DNA of 64,000 nt. It comes from Undaria pinnatifida. Lineage: Eukaryota; Sar; Phaeophyceae; Laminariales; Alariaceae. Shown here one piece after another: positions 1-11,340 of this stretch; position 1 is the first letter of the stretch, and each line of letters starts with the position of its first letter. The position numbers and the translations under genes were made by a program. The DNA is taken from the NCBI GenBank assembly GCA_012845835.1, contig JABAKD010000028.1, positions 3,628,242 to 3,692,241 on the forward strand. Reading direction: 5' to 3'. The notes beneath the pieces were generated by a model that saw only the letters and a program-made list of their open reading frames with translations, did no database searches and was not told the DNA's origin.

Positions 1-660
1 CATTGCCGCCGTCAACGCACGGACCTGAATTTGTGTTTTTTCGTACTTTGATCTTCTGAGCATCAGTTTTAACAATGGTAGCGAACACACGCATTAACAT
101 GCATTCATTGAGTCGGCAAGCTTAACAGTGAAACAAGACACCAAGCACGACGAAATTTGTCGCTGCACAAGCTTTAAGTTAAGGGGTAAGCCCAGGGTAG
201 GATGTAAGAAAGATATTAGCATTTTGCAGACGCGACTTCCATTCATGGGGGGTGTTAAGTAGTACCTGGTAGGCATCAATAGTCTATTCTCGTGATAAAT
301 ATTCAATGGCAACTACAACAGTACAGCTAGTCAACGCTCAGCAGCATAGAGTACTGCAAAATAAGCAGAAGTATCGTAGTCAGTGTTATGCGATCGGTAT
401 ACCTAAGCAGTAGTACGCACGAGCAATGCGGTGTAATTAGATACGCGGCGCCATGACATACGTAAAAGCAGTGTTAAGATAATATGACGTTTGGTTGACT
501 GTGGGGCCGTTGACGTAACTAAGCTTCCACGAACAAATATCAGGGAACGTTGCCGTAGGTATTGTAGACCACGAGCAAGCCTCAGGGAACATTGCTGTTG
601 GTAGGTCAGGCAACAAACCGTAGGCTAACACTCTATGTTGCCGCAGATTTGATTTGGTCG
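1..660 (+). repeat. Decayed Copia-family LTR
   Basis: Stretches at about 400-620 match the reverse complement of the LTRs at 22130-22340 and 24930-25160, so the LTR reads on the plus strand here. Shared blocks include GAGCAATGCGG, GTTGACGTAACTAAGCTTCC and GTAGACCACGAGCAAGCCTC. The copy is strongly diverged and its ends are not defined. Confidence 0.6.
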
Positions 661-1440
661 AGGACGGTGTACAAGAGCGCACATCTTTTTCACTCTCCTC
701 TCCTGTGTTCTCCCTCTTATTTCTACCTTCTTCTTCTGCCGTTCTTGCCCACAAGCGGCTGCTGTCAACATGAAGCATCTTCTTTGAGTTCCACCCGCCA
801 GCAAGGTAGTTTGACCACTACCAACGCAAGCCTGTGCTACCACTTGTCAACGGTATTCCAGCCGAATACCGAACAGGCAATCTCGTACTTATGGAGGTTA
901 CACACGATCCCCCCCCGGATCTAGATACTATCATGCATGGTGTAGCAGAAGCTGGCTTAGTGCGCGCCTCTCAGTGGCTACGAGAGAACATGCAGCATAC
1001 ATGGCCACCCCTTTGCTGGCCCTGGATGCTTGGTTGAGTCAAAACATCTAAAAACGCACTCGAAACGTCTCCTCGTGGCCAGGCTGTAGGGTCAGTCTGC
1101 GTGGGCTCGGATTTATCCGATCGAAACATTATGAAGCTCGGAATCGGATTCACGCAAGAAACGGCAGAAGTAAGTAGTCCACTGTTAGTCTGTATCGATC
1201 TCTTGGCATTACTTTACCTTCTACACGCGCAGACTATGTGTTGCGTAATAACGGTTTTTACTCTATATGGGATATTGAATCGAACAAGTCGAAGTGCTGC
1301 ACTGCCCTACCCGGAGCATGGGTGCCAGCGAATCCCGGCACCCTTGCGGAGCCCTTGTAAATATATACGCGGATATGAATATAGTACTGTAGTTTCCTTT
1401 GTTCGGTTTTCTTCTACTTTCTCGGGATGTTTTCAGTAGT
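661..1440. other. Gene-free sequence, possibly Copia leader remnant
   Basis: No protein family is recognised in any frame. The position directly after the LTR-like segment allows it to be a decayed internal region, but no motif proves this. The right end (about 1400-1480) matches the sequence that precedes the AAC microsatellite at 19930-20020. Confidence 0.35.
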
Positions 1441-1483
1441 GTGATCGACGTTGAAGCACACGCTGCAAAGGTTTGGAGCATGG

Positions 1484-1775
1484 CACACATAATAACGATA
1501 ATGATGATAATAACAACAATAACAACAACAATAAAAACAACAACAACAACAACAATAACAATAACAACAACAACAATAACAATAACAATGACAATAACAA
1601 TAACAATAACAATAACAATAACAATAACAATAACAATAACAATAACAATAACGATAACAATAACAATAACAATAACAATAACAATAACAATAACAATAGC
1701 AATAGCAATAACAATAACAATAACAATAACAATAACAATAACAATAACAACAACAGCAACAGCAACAGCAAAAAA
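1484..1775. repeat. AACAAT-type microsatellite
   Basis: Near-perfect AATAAC/AACAAC hexamer repeats span about 290 bp. All long frames here (poly-Asn, poly-Ile/Val, poly-Leu) are artefacts of the repeat. Its left flank GTGTGATCGACGTTGA is shared with the microsatellite at 20025. Confidence 0.95.
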
Positions 1776-2190
1776 AATAGCGGGTGGACCGGCGAAAGCG
1801 GGGGGTGCGGCGACAGCGGGGGGAGCGGGGAAAGGGGATAGTCTGGCACCCTCGTTAGCAGGCCGGGGGGGGGGTAGGTGGGGGGCGGGCAAGAGAAGCC
1901 GGGGGACCCCGAGTGGGGGAGCGGGGGGAGCGGGGGGGGTGGAGACAACAGAGGTAGTGGGGGGAGCGAGAAGAGCTGGAGAAGCGGAGAGGGCAAGGCG
2001 GACGGGGGGGTCGAGGGGAGGTGGAGAGGGCGGGGGTTCTGGGGACAGGTACAAGAAGCAAATCTAGCAGGGAGGGGAAGGGTATAGGGAGGGTAAAGGA
2101 GAGCGGAAACCGGAGGGACGCAAACTAGTAGTGGAGGGAGGTGAGGAGGGAGAGGAGCGAGCCAAAGAAATAGAGCGAGAGGAGGAGCAA
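1776..2190. repeat. Purine-rich G/GA tract
   Basis: The plus strand is almost pure purine with many GGGGG runs (e.g. 1862-1940). It could form triplex or G-quadruplex structures. No coding content. Confidence 0.85.
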
Positions 2191-2299
2191 TGAATGACAA
2201 AGGGCCTAGGATACCAAACGGAAAGGCGTCAGCAGGCGGATCTCCCAAGTGCCGGGGACGAGAACGGGGAACGGGACGCGCCCCCGTGCCTTCCTTGGC

Positions 2300-3575
2300 G
2301 ACACCGCCCGCAGGAGGAATGGCGTACAGGGTCTGCGGTGCAACGCTTCAGCTCGGGTACCGGGTGGTACGTTTCCAATGTGGGCGAGGGTGCCACGTGC
2401 TCCACGCTCGTTGTGTAGTTGAGGCCCTTGCGAGAGGCGCAGCACCGGCACCACTCCTCTGCCCTGCAGTCAACTGCGGAGCCCTGCATCCATGACGGGA
2501 TGCACTGGAGGCAGCGGTCCAAGCGGACTCGGGCCTTCGTACTCGGGCCGCGCGTGATGGGAGGGGGGACCAAAAGCGGCGAGGATCTACGCAACAGAGA
2601 ATTTTGGTACGGATGAGACCAGAACGGTCTGGGCATAGGGCCATCGCTCGATGCCTTGGATGACCTGGGGTAACGTTTCGCAACCGGGGAAAAAAGTGAA
2701 ACCACAGTTGGCAGGGGCACACGCGCGTGGCCGTTTATGTGCTTGGCATCCTCAACCACGCTATAGGGGAGATCACTGGCCGAACCGGAACTCGACGACG
2801 CCGACCTCGCTGCTGCGGGCGATTAAGTTGTGGTACCCGATGCCAGCTCTGCTCCACTTGTCGGACGGCCAGATCAAGAGGCGACAGAGATTGACGTTGG
2901 TGGAGAACGGGGGCACATTGCTCCTGCTCCCATGGCTAATAGCGTACACCGAGAGAGACAACGGTATGCTGCCCAGGAAGCTTCGGAGAAGGTAAATCTT
3001 GAACGAGCGTCGTCGGCGTGTTGCCACGTGAGAGGGGTGAGAAGGGACAAAGTGGCAGCACTCAACCTTCTGGCAGAGCCACGATCATCGGGAAACGAGG
3101 AGACGTGGGAACACACTGGTGGCAAAGTTCTCCCCGAATACCACGCCGCCATGTTCGCGGCGACGGCTGCAGTGCGGGCGAGTGCCACCGAGGTGGAAGG
3201 TGGAAATACTCTCCCGTGGCACCCTGACGATGAGTACACCTCCGATGTGCTCTTCGACGTCATCAGCTCCCGCAGTGCCCTCTCAGGCCCCGGAAAGGAC
3301 GATCAACGAGCTTCCACATGCAATCTACCATCCACACCGACATCGAGAGGGCGAAGTTCGGAAGGGGCATGACAGCCTTCTGGCGGAGAATCGTCAGCGA
3401 GCCGGACGCGTTTCTGCCAGAGTTCTGGCTGCTCTCCTTACAGTCGAGCGTCACAGCGTTGTGGGAAAAAATCTGGCCGGTTTGCGTGGGCGTGACATGG
3501 ACGACGGTCATCACTGCAGAGGCTATGCGACAGTGGCGGTGCCGCGGTTAGAGGAGATACACCAAAACGTGACGT
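2300..3575 (+). pseudogene. LINE ORF, N-terminal and pre-RT fragments
   Basis: Short open stretches in shifting frames carry a zinc-finger-like Cys/His region near 2380-2430. Later they carry FGRGMTAFWRRIVSEPDAF (about 3355-3412) and FWLLSLQSSVTALWEKIWPV, which is a typical segment just before RT domain 1 in this LINE type. The frame is broken near 3320 and 3545. Confidence 0.6.
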
Positions 3576-5390
3576 AGTGTGGAGTCGCCGTATCTGGCGG
3601 AGTGAAGCATGTGGGATTGAGAGCCAGGACGATACACGAGACGGGCAACTGGCTCGTTCTCGTCGACTGTTCCAACGTCTTCAACACCGTCCAAAGGACG
3701 GCGGGGCTTGAAGAGGAGGCATGCCAGCACTAGCACCGTTGGTGGCCAAGTGCCACGGCGCACGACCCGCCGACATGTTTTCCGGGTGGACTTGGGGGAG
3801 ATCTGAACGATTGCTTGCTCCAACGGTGTCCATCAACGGGACCCCATTGGGCCGGCAATGTTCTACCTGGCATTGCGACCGGGGCTAAAGCGATTTCGAC
3901 CGGAATTCAAGGAAGAAGGAGTGGAAGCCTTCGCGTACATGGACGATGTCTCTCTCGGCCTTATGGGGATTACGGCCAACACGGTTAGAGCATTCGCCGT
4001 CCTTCGGCTTGGGCTGTTAAATATATCACATCGGCATTGTGACCAACCAACACAGTGGCAATACCGCTCACGCCCCGATTGCGGAGGAAATCCTGCTGCA
4101 GGACAGCGTCGACGTCCGTAGTGCAGACGAAGGAGGGGTGACGGTGGTGAGTGTCCCGATCGGCACGGAAAAAGCAATGGAGGTAAGGAGGGATGGAGTC
4201 ACGGACCGCTTTGGGCGCTGTCTCGTTAATATGCCCGACAAAACAGCAGCGGCCCTCATCGCCGTCGAATCCCTCGGGCAGACTACGAGCTACCTCGAAA
4301 GGACTCTGGACCCAGGGCTGTTCCTCGAAACATGTAGCAGGGCAGAAAACGGGACGCAGTGGGCGTACGGCAAAGTCCTGGACCTGTCAGGAGCGATGCA
4401 CGGTCTTTTTGCAGGAGGGGTACCCGGATAGTCAGCTGATTCTTAAACCTTACCAGCAGGCCCAAGCACGTTTTTCTGCGGGAGCGAGGGGGTTAGGGCT
4501 GCCGCCTACAGAATCCAGGCGAATGTCTGCCTCAATTGGGAACAGGGTGGGGATCCTGCCGGAAGTTCTAGCTAACCTCAAAGGCCCGTTAGGTGAGATA
4601 GTGAAGCGGGGGCTCCCGGAATCGAGCATCATTGCTCAGCTAGGAGGTAGCTTGCGGGAGGTCCGAGATGCATGGGGGGTGACGAAGAAGGCGATGCCTG
4701 GCATCGTTTCTGAATATATCGTGGAATGGGGTCTAGGTGCAGAGGGGGACCTGGTCCCAAGGCCCCCAGAGGCCGACATGCTAGCTTCGCATGATGCCGT
4801 AACCACCAATTCCCGGAAAGCCCAACATATGTTGGGTAAGCTGGTGAAGCAGGGTCGACACGCTGCACGCAATGCTTCGCTAGAGGAGCTACCGGACACG
4901 CCACGCCCCCCCAGACCAGACGACCCGCTTGGGGGGGACGAGACCAAGGCCTTCGCCAAGGCTCGTTATAGTAGTCTACGGGGGGCAGGCGTCACGGCAT
5001 TCCTCCGGGTGAGGCCAACGGACTCACTCCGTGTCATACCCGCAGCAGAGTTCGTGAGCATGGGGAGGCGATCATGGAGACCGAGGAGCACGTGGCAGTG
5101 GGTTGTAGCCCCTGCTTCAATGCACTCAACGTGGACACCCACCACTCACGCATCGTTCGCAGAGCAGGAGCGCAGGTAAATCAGCACCGACCTCCTCTCC
5201 CCGCGATCTCCCGTACGTTGAATCGGCTGGGAATTCGACACAAAGTGGAGAGCGGCAAACCGTTCACTGCGGACCGGAACCTGCGGACGGACATAGTCGT
5301 TAGGTCTCCGGGACACTTCGAATAAGGGGTACAGGGACAAGTCTATGCTGCTGGACGTCACCCATGCTGACCCTCAAGCGCGGGTACACC
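3575..5390 (+). pseudogene. LINE reverse transcriptase and endonuclease fragment
   Basis: NWLVLVDCSNVFNTV (around 3650-3695) is RT motif A with the catalytic Asp. FAYMDDVSLGL (3929-3961) is motif C. The long frame at 4193-5179 covers the thumb region, with LGGSLREVRDAWGV and TAFLRVRPTDSLRVIPAAEF. The frame at 5074-5325 and the shifted one after it give DIVV and LLDVTHADPQARVH, the endonuclease core. Frame breaks occur near 3720, 4020, 4140, 5070 and 5326. Confidence 0.72.
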
Positions 5391-5966
5391 GAGTCAAACC
5401 CATGTGCTAGGGGTGCAGCAGATTTTTCTGAGCTATCCTAACATGAGGAGGAGGTCAATATCAACATCAACATCACCCGAAATATGACTTCGAAGGCATT
5501 CGTTCATGCAATCCGACCGACCCTTCTATGCGCAGGTGTAAGGGGTCCTACTGACGACGCCATATTGGAAGGGTATTGGGCGAGGACACAGAGTGTCCCC
5601 TGCAGGTCTGCGAATTGAGCCGGTCCTCGGAGAGTACTCATTTTCTTAGCCTTAGGAGAGACGTAGCTTTATTAGGTTCCACCAGAGCCCCGGATGACTT
5701 CTGGGAACAGAGGCACGTGCCTCCGTTCTATTTCCTGACTACCCCGAATAGGAAGCGCCAACCTTATCATACGAAAACCGGCCAAAGTATCTCAACTCAG
5801 ATAATTACTGGCCTTTCGAGGCCATACCTTAACACAGGTCACACAACAAACACGCACGCACGTAAAAGGGTCCTGCTACCCGGTATAGCTCCGCACTCTT
5901 GAGGGGCTCAACCGGTCGGAAACATCAGTTAACCCAAAAAGTGCAATCCTTACCGTGAGATGACTC
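5391..5966. mobile_element. 576-bp insertion with GAGTCA ends and ACC target duplication
   Basis: The insert begins GAGTCAAACC and ends TGACTC, giving 6-bp inverted ends. It is flanked by ACC at 5388-5390 and 5967-5969. Removing it with one ACC rejoins the LINE frame exactly (ARVH | LRGSSNDDHNGSAAS). A non-autonomous DNA transposon with 3-bp target duplication is the simplest reading; the superfamily is not identified. About 260 bp of it (5586-5845) recurs inverted at 14140-14400. Confidence 0.7.
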
Positions 5967-6310
5967 ACCTGCGGGGAAGCAGCAATGATGATCACAACGG
6001 ATCAGCTGCCTCCACCTCCGAGGCGTGCAAGCGCCAGCATTGCGCTCGTCCGGGACGCATTTCCTTCTACGAACAGAGCCACAAACTTGTCACTTTTGCC
6101 AAGCTTTAGCGGTGGAAAACTTTGAGCGTCTCGGCGGGGTAGCGGGCGGCGAATTCATCAACCAGCTGGCAGCTAGTGTCGTGGGGGGGAGGGACGGTGG
6201 GTCGATGACAAGGAAGGGAGTCGTGAAGGAACGACTGCTGCAAATCGTGTCTGTGGCTGCACAGGTCGCCACAGGCGGGGTGGGGGGGGGTTCCAACATT
6301 GTCAGGTCGC
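5967..6310 (+). pseudogene. LINE ORF, C-terminal tail downstream of the insertion
   Basis: It continues the endonuclease-bearing ORF: SAASTSEACKRQHCARPGR, then after a frameshift near 6105 VENFERLGG and GREFI-like sequence to RKGVVKERLLQIVSV. The join to 5390 is in frame once the insert is removed. The tail ends at a TGA near 6319. Confidence 0.65.
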
Positions 6311-6429
6311 GTAAAAAATGATTTTTTGTAGCGGATTTTTTTTTATTTCCTCTCTACTGCCCAGGGTATGTTTTGCGCATCTAGCCGCCTAGTATTGCCT
6401 ACGTAAAACTATCCCAATATGTTCTTGCC

Positions 6430-7255
6430 GACAAATATGCTATGAAACGCATCCATCGATGGCCATTGCCAGCCTCAATAGATTGTGACGCGTGTCCATC
6501 GATGGCCAATACCAGCCTCACTCAATACGTCTCCATGGATTGCGATGGCCATGGCCAGCCTTCTTAATAGACTGTGAAGCGAGTCCATCGATGGTCATTG
6601 CCAAAACAATATATATATACTGTGAAGCGTGCCCATCGACAGCCATCGCCAACCACGAGGGATTGTGCGAGGTGTCTATCGATAACCAGCGCCCGCCACA
6701 ATAAATTGTGCGAGGTGTTCAATTGATATTATAGTCATTCATTGCCGGTCGCCCCCGGTGGCGTATGAGGTTATCCTCGAGCCTGGAATTGTAGGTCAGT
6801 TTCGTGAGTTCGAGCCGCCCGAGTGCCTACTCGTATAAATTCGTAGAGACTTTTTCTTGTGCACAAATTGGCTTGCGGAAAACGCGAGAGCGTGAGATAG
6901 CAACACTCGATGAAAAATCGACGAGCAGTGGAATTGCTGAACCCTATGCGCGATAAAAATTGAAGGCAAGAACCGGAGGGCAGAGGGAACACGACACTTG
7001 TGACCACGACTTGTCCAGGAGGTGGAAAAAAGAACTGTAAAAAACAATTACTGTTGTAATCATCCACGCATCGATAGCCATGGTGCACCACAAGAGAATT
7101 GCGTGAAGTATCCATCGACAGACACTATGATATCCACTAAACAAAATAGACTGTGCAACCTATGCATCGATGGCCTTTGCCGGCCACAATAGATTGGGGA
7201 AGGCAAGTTACAATCGATAGACGTTATTGCTGGGACGACAATAGACCCGGCCATT
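6430..7255. repeat. 43-bp minisatellite, interrupted by a SINE
   Basis: About ten diverged units share TCCATCGATGGCCATTGCCA and end in CAATAGAT/C. Units lie at 6440-6745 and again at 7060-7250, on both sides of the SINE at 6744-7050. The array stood before the SINE arrived. Confidence 0.8.
6744..7050 (+). mobile_element. tRNA-derived SINE, family A, copy 1
   Basis: The head has box A TGGCGTATGAGG (6759-6770) and box B GAGTTCGAGCC (6806-6816). The body contains TTTTTCTTGTGCACAAATTG and CGATGAAAAATCGACGAGCA, and the 3' part GTGACCACGACTTGTCCAGG precedes an A-rich tail. Full-length copies are at 43711, 50474 and 54970. Confidence 0.85.
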
Positions 7256-7299
7256 GCACCATATTTCGTTGCTATTATTGCAAAGAGGCCATTGTTCAT

Positions 7300-7495
7300 G
7301 GTTTACTACTGTAGTATCTAGCGTGGATGCAAAATGGTAAGACCAACTTGCTGTACTTTTGCATGTGCCTATATGTCTCGTAGGTTGTGACCACAGAGCT
7401 CCTCTCTCTTCTATTAATAGCAGAGGCATTATCAGCACGGATACTGGTCGTCCTGCATGAACATAAGTGAGAATATCAGTTTAATTTAAAGAGCA
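7300..7495 (+). repeat. Probable 3' part of the Ty3 element's 5' LTR
   Basis: Resembles 44480-44640 over blocks such as TGTGACCACAGAGCTC and TTAAAGAGCAC, directly upstream of the Ty3 pol remnant. That sequence elsewhere stands alone, so an LTR end is plausible. The left boundary is not resolved and no 3' counterpart is seen after 13260. Confidence 0.45.
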
Positions 7496-7601
7496 CGCCG
7501 ACAGCGAGGCCGGATCACCACACCCGGCCTCCCCTTGTCGATTCCGCAGCCCCACCGGAAATGCTGGAATCCACGAAATCTCGTCCGCTTAGCAGTCGCG
7601 C

Positions 7602-8852
7602 TTGGGGACCGCGGTCGGCGCTGACCAAGGCCCTCCTTCGGCCTATTTTTCGGGTGCACCCGCCGATCAAAGCCCGGAGGTTTTGGCGATAGCTTCTCGC
7701 GGCGCCTCAGACCGTGCACTGCCAGAAGATGGCCCCTGCCTCGTCGGGGGTACCGTGACGCTGGACGACGTTTCTTTCACTACCGATATTGCAATACATA
7801 GCGGAGGGGACGCCATTGCGCCCTACAGATGTACGGCGCTGCTTGACACTGGCTCCCCCCAAACCTTCATCCGACGTGACGTGTTGGATCGTATGCTATC
7901 GGTAGGCGCCGCCTCATCGGCGTGCGAGCGGCCCAGCAGCCCTCGCTCCTGGGGTGGTTTTGGCGAATCCGCCCCTTTGCGGACCGCGACTCACATCCGT
8001 CTGAGCGTTCAATTCTTCCTCGAAAAAGGAAAGACGTGGTCTCTCGTGGTGTGGGCATGCATGGTCCCTCCATCGGTCATGCAGCACGCTCTCTTGCTGG
8101 ACCACGACAGCCGAATGCGCTTCAACACCCGTTCGTACCGCGCCCTGCCCCCTCGTCCCCTCGATAATCGGGTTTTGGGCGAGCTGACGTTGTCCCACCA
8201 CGCCGCAACAGGCGTAGCGGCTTATGCCGTCGACCCCGCAGTTTCGAACGGTGCTTTCCACCTTTGCTATGATGGCACTACAGGTTTCACTTTGTCGGAC
8301 GAGCCCCAACTGCTCGCGGTCAACTTGGTGCGCAGTAACGGCTCTCCTACGCTCACAAGACACTATTTTGTCGACGTATTGCCGCAGCCGGACATTCATT
8401 CGGGGCAGAAACACTTTGTTGCTTCAGGACGACAGGTGCTTCCCTTAATAGGTGTCGCGGACCTTGAGCCAAGCGACCTTGTCGGGGTTGCCAACGCCCC
8501 ACTTTTGTGCATCTCGCTCGGTGCCTTGCAACACCCCACCCAGGCTGCGGGGCCCCACCCTGGTCAGACTTCGGACAGCCAGGTCTCTACGGTCGCGAGC
8601 TCGACTGACGCGGAGGGGATAGCTCCCGCCGTGCCACCGCCCTCGCCGACGCTAATGGAACGTTTGAACTCAGTCCAGCGTTCTGCGTTTCTACGCGTCT
8701 TGGCCCGACTCCCACCGCACAGCGGGAAATCGCGTTCGACTTACATCACCCTGGCTGGGACCCCTCGGCCATTGAGCAACTGGGGGATGTGCTCTGCGAC
8801 TTTCCTGACGTGTTCTCCACCTCGAAGACGGATGTTGGGTCCTGCTCCCTGA
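7602..8852 (+). pseudogene. Ty3 element: retropepsin-like protease and start of RT
   Basis: An open frame of 416 codons contains LLDTGSPQTFIRRDVL at about 7838-7885, the aspartic protease active site, within a fold of about 100 residues. The C-terminal third (LNSVQRSAFLRVLARLPPH) leads toward the RT but the frame breaks near 8720. The element would normally need gag upstream, and none is present. Confidence 0.8.
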
Positions 8853-9640
8853 TGTCCTCCTTCAATCTCGGTTCCGGAGGGCAGCGCTCCAGTCACTTTA
8901 CGGCCCCATCGCATAAACCCTATACTGGCCAAAGAAGTGGACGCGGCCCTTAACCAGTACCTCGCGGCCGGGTTGATTCAGCACTTGACCTCACCGTACT
9001 CGAGCCCGCTGGTGGTCATCCCGAAGAAATCTGGCGATGTGAGGATTACGTTGAACTACAAGAAGCTCAACCAAATTAGCAAGCTCAGCCAACTGCCGAT
9101 TCCCCGCGTGGACCAGGCCTTGGACTCCTTAGGCTCAGGTCGGGTGTTTTCCCCTGTTCGACTTGGTTTCCTCGTTCCACCAGATAACCACACAAAAGGA
9201 CATAGTTCACCTTATAGCGTTCTGCACACCCACGGGCCTCTATGAGTGGCTCGTTATGCCTCAGGGCAGCAGCGCCTCGCCTGGGTTGTTCGTCAAGGTC
9301 ATCAATGAGGTGATCAAGGGCTTGAAACAGGTGGCAGCTTACCTCGATGATGCCATCGTGTTCGATTCCGACCCGGTAGCGCATGTTCGGACGTTTCTCT
9401 CCCTCTTCGAACGCCTTCGAAAGCACAATCTCAAGCTTTCCCTCTCGAAGGCGAAATAAGACGCCACCGATGCGAACTTTCTTGGCCACTCCATTTCTCC
9501 AGCAGGCCTACGCCCAGATGCGGAAAAAATGTCGGTACTGGCCAATATGCCGATGCCCACAGACGTTAGGCAGGTGAGCGCACTCATGGGTGGTATCAAC
9601 TATTACCGCAATTTTTGCCCGACTTATCGAAGAGGCTTCG
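8853..9640 (+). pseudogene. Ty3 element: reverse transcriptase
   Basis: Segments in two frames give LNQYLAAGLIQHLTSPYSSP and VVIPKKSGDVRITLNYKKLN (RT motifs 1-2). After a shift at about 9150 come FHQITTQ, YEWLVMPQGSSASPGLF and AYLDDAIVF with the catalytic YLDD at about 9339-9350. A TAA at 9457-9459 interrupts before NFLGHSISPAGLRPD. The thumb GGINYYRNFCP is at 9590-9620. Confidence 0.88.
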
Positions 9641-10200
9641 TTCGATTAACGCGCTCCTTCGGAAGAGGATTAAGTTTGCCTTCACGCCTCCCTTGGAGAA
9701 GGTGGTGCGAGAAATCTTGGCGGAGCTCACGACCCCGCCGGTCCTCGTTTTCCCTGATTGGGACGCCGTCGCCGACGGCACCCGCCCGTTTCACGTGTAC
9801 TGCGACGCCTGCATCGACGGGTTTGGAGCCGCTCTCGAACAGGAGCAGACGGACGGCTCCATAAAACCCATCGCGTACATCAGCCGAGCTACGCTCGACT
9901 CGGAAAGGCATTGGACTCCTCTCGATTTGGAGGCTGGCAGCATCGTCTGGGCTCTCAAGCGCCTCCGCGGCTACCTTTGGGGTACCAAGTTCCGAATGTT
10001 CTCAGACCACAAGGCTATGGAAAGCATAAGCAAAGTGAGGAACCACAACTCCCGGGTCCAGAGATGGCTCGAGTTCCTCACCGCATTCGATTACACCCTC
10101 GAATACCGAAACGGAAGCGCGAACGGCAACGCCGACTTCCTGTCTCGCTTGCCGGAGCCTGCCACGGAACACGACCGCAATGGTTCGACGAGTCTCTCCC
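9615..10200 (+). pseudogene. Ty3 element: RNase H
   Basis: FHVYCDACIDGFGAALEQ (about 9788-9843) carries the first catalytic Asp. IAYISRATLDSERHW and LEAGSIVWALKRLRGYLWG follow, and FRMFSDHKAMESI carries the DH motif. It is open in one frame from 9615 to beyond 10200. The C-terminal ANGNADFLSRLP is the usual end of Ty3 RNase H. Confidence 0.88.
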
Positions 10201-11340
10201 CTGTTGAGGACGGTGGCATGTACCACATAAGGGCTTGCGGGCTGTACACTCCTTCCTCTCCGATTCCGGGTGTCGGCTTGGGTGGGCTAATGCCCCGCAC
10301 CGAAAATAATGCCTTGGGTGGGCTTCCTCTCACCCTTGCCGACTTTTGCGATTTACGCACACACGGGCCACGTATGAGGCTTGACGACCTTCCTACTCCT
10401 TCCACGAGACTCGTCGCTCGTGTTTCTGCATCCACCGCCACTGTCGATAGCTCTCCCGGCCGGGAGGGGGGGCTCACGTGCAGACGACTACGATTTTGCT
10501 TCGGTGTTTGCCTTACCCACCGTGGTCAACGAGGACTCCGCAGAAGCCCCGGCTGCCACGACGTAAGTGGCCCAACCGACTCCTTCCCGGAGCTCGGTAC
10601 AAGGGACTGACCCAGTTGAGCCCACGGGCCCGACCGCGCCCGTCCCTACCTCGTCTGGCTCTCCGGCGCCCCAGACGATGACGCCTTTTTCAGACCGCAT
10701 CTCCACCCGGACGCGCCGGCGTTCAGCAGCAGCAGCTGATAAGGCACCCCCTACTGTCGACTATGGCTTCGGGCCCGGCGGGCCCCCCCGGCCATCTTCC
10801 AGACGAGTTACAACTTTGCCGCGAGCCCGACGACCGCGGCCGGCTCCGGCCGCCGCCGCGACCCCTACTCTTGCCGACACGTCCGCCTGCACGGTACTAC
10901 TTCCGTCCGACCACGACCACGCAGAGCCTATGGGAACTCTTCTCCAACGGCCTACGCCTTCTCCTGGTGACACACCGACTACAACTACAAGGTCGGATGC
11001 CCTCGACGACGCTGCTGAATTGCGGTTCGCGGATTCCGTCGCGCGTTATTCGCATGCCGATCGGAAGCGCGAACAGCACGCAGAGCCGACGTGCCATGCC
11101 ACGATACGTTACATCTCAATTGGCCGGCCGTCGGCCCTGCCCCCCGACTTCTTGGCATGCTACCCCTCGCACAAGCGTCCCTCCCTCTCAGACATCCAGG
11201 ACCTGGCGGGTAAGGATCGACTACAGACAACCGACGACGACATCGTCCTACTCGTCCGTAACCCGACACTGCCGCCAACCAGGTCTGACAAACCCAACTC
11301 TGTGGGGCGAGTTGCTTGCCTGCTAAACGACGAGCCAATT
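10201..11340 (+). pseudogene. Ty3 element: Pro/Ser/Thr-rich linker before integrase
   Basis: A long low-complexity linker rich in Pro, Thr and Arg is readable in two frames, with a stop near 10610. No domain is recognised. Linkers between RNase H and integrase of this length are unusual and may include a lineage-specific insertion. Confidence 0.55.

Larger units (their letters stand above)
2190..6310 (+). mobile_element. Non-LTR retrotransposon with RLE-type endonuclease, broken
   Basis: A degenerate protein runs through several frames. A Cys/His segment (CGRGCHVLHARC) lies near 2380-2430, RT palm motifs at 3600-4000 with FAYMDDVSLGL (YMDD at 3935-3946), and a thumb region to 5050. After a Cys/His segment comes the C-terminal endonuclease-like block ADRNLRTDIVV...LLDVTHADPQ at 5263-5385. 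The LDVT/DIVV spacing fits the PD-(D/E)XK endonuclease of R2-like LINEs. The C-terminal tail reappears at 5967-6300. At least five frameshifts or stops make it inactive. A T-rich stretch near 6325-6350 may mark the 3' end. The 5' end is not defined. Confidence 0.75.

Noticed and set aside
1263-2248. Long poly-Val/Ile, poly-Leu and poly-Asn frames
   Set aside because: They are translations of the AACAAT microsatellite and adjoining purine tract in several frames at once.
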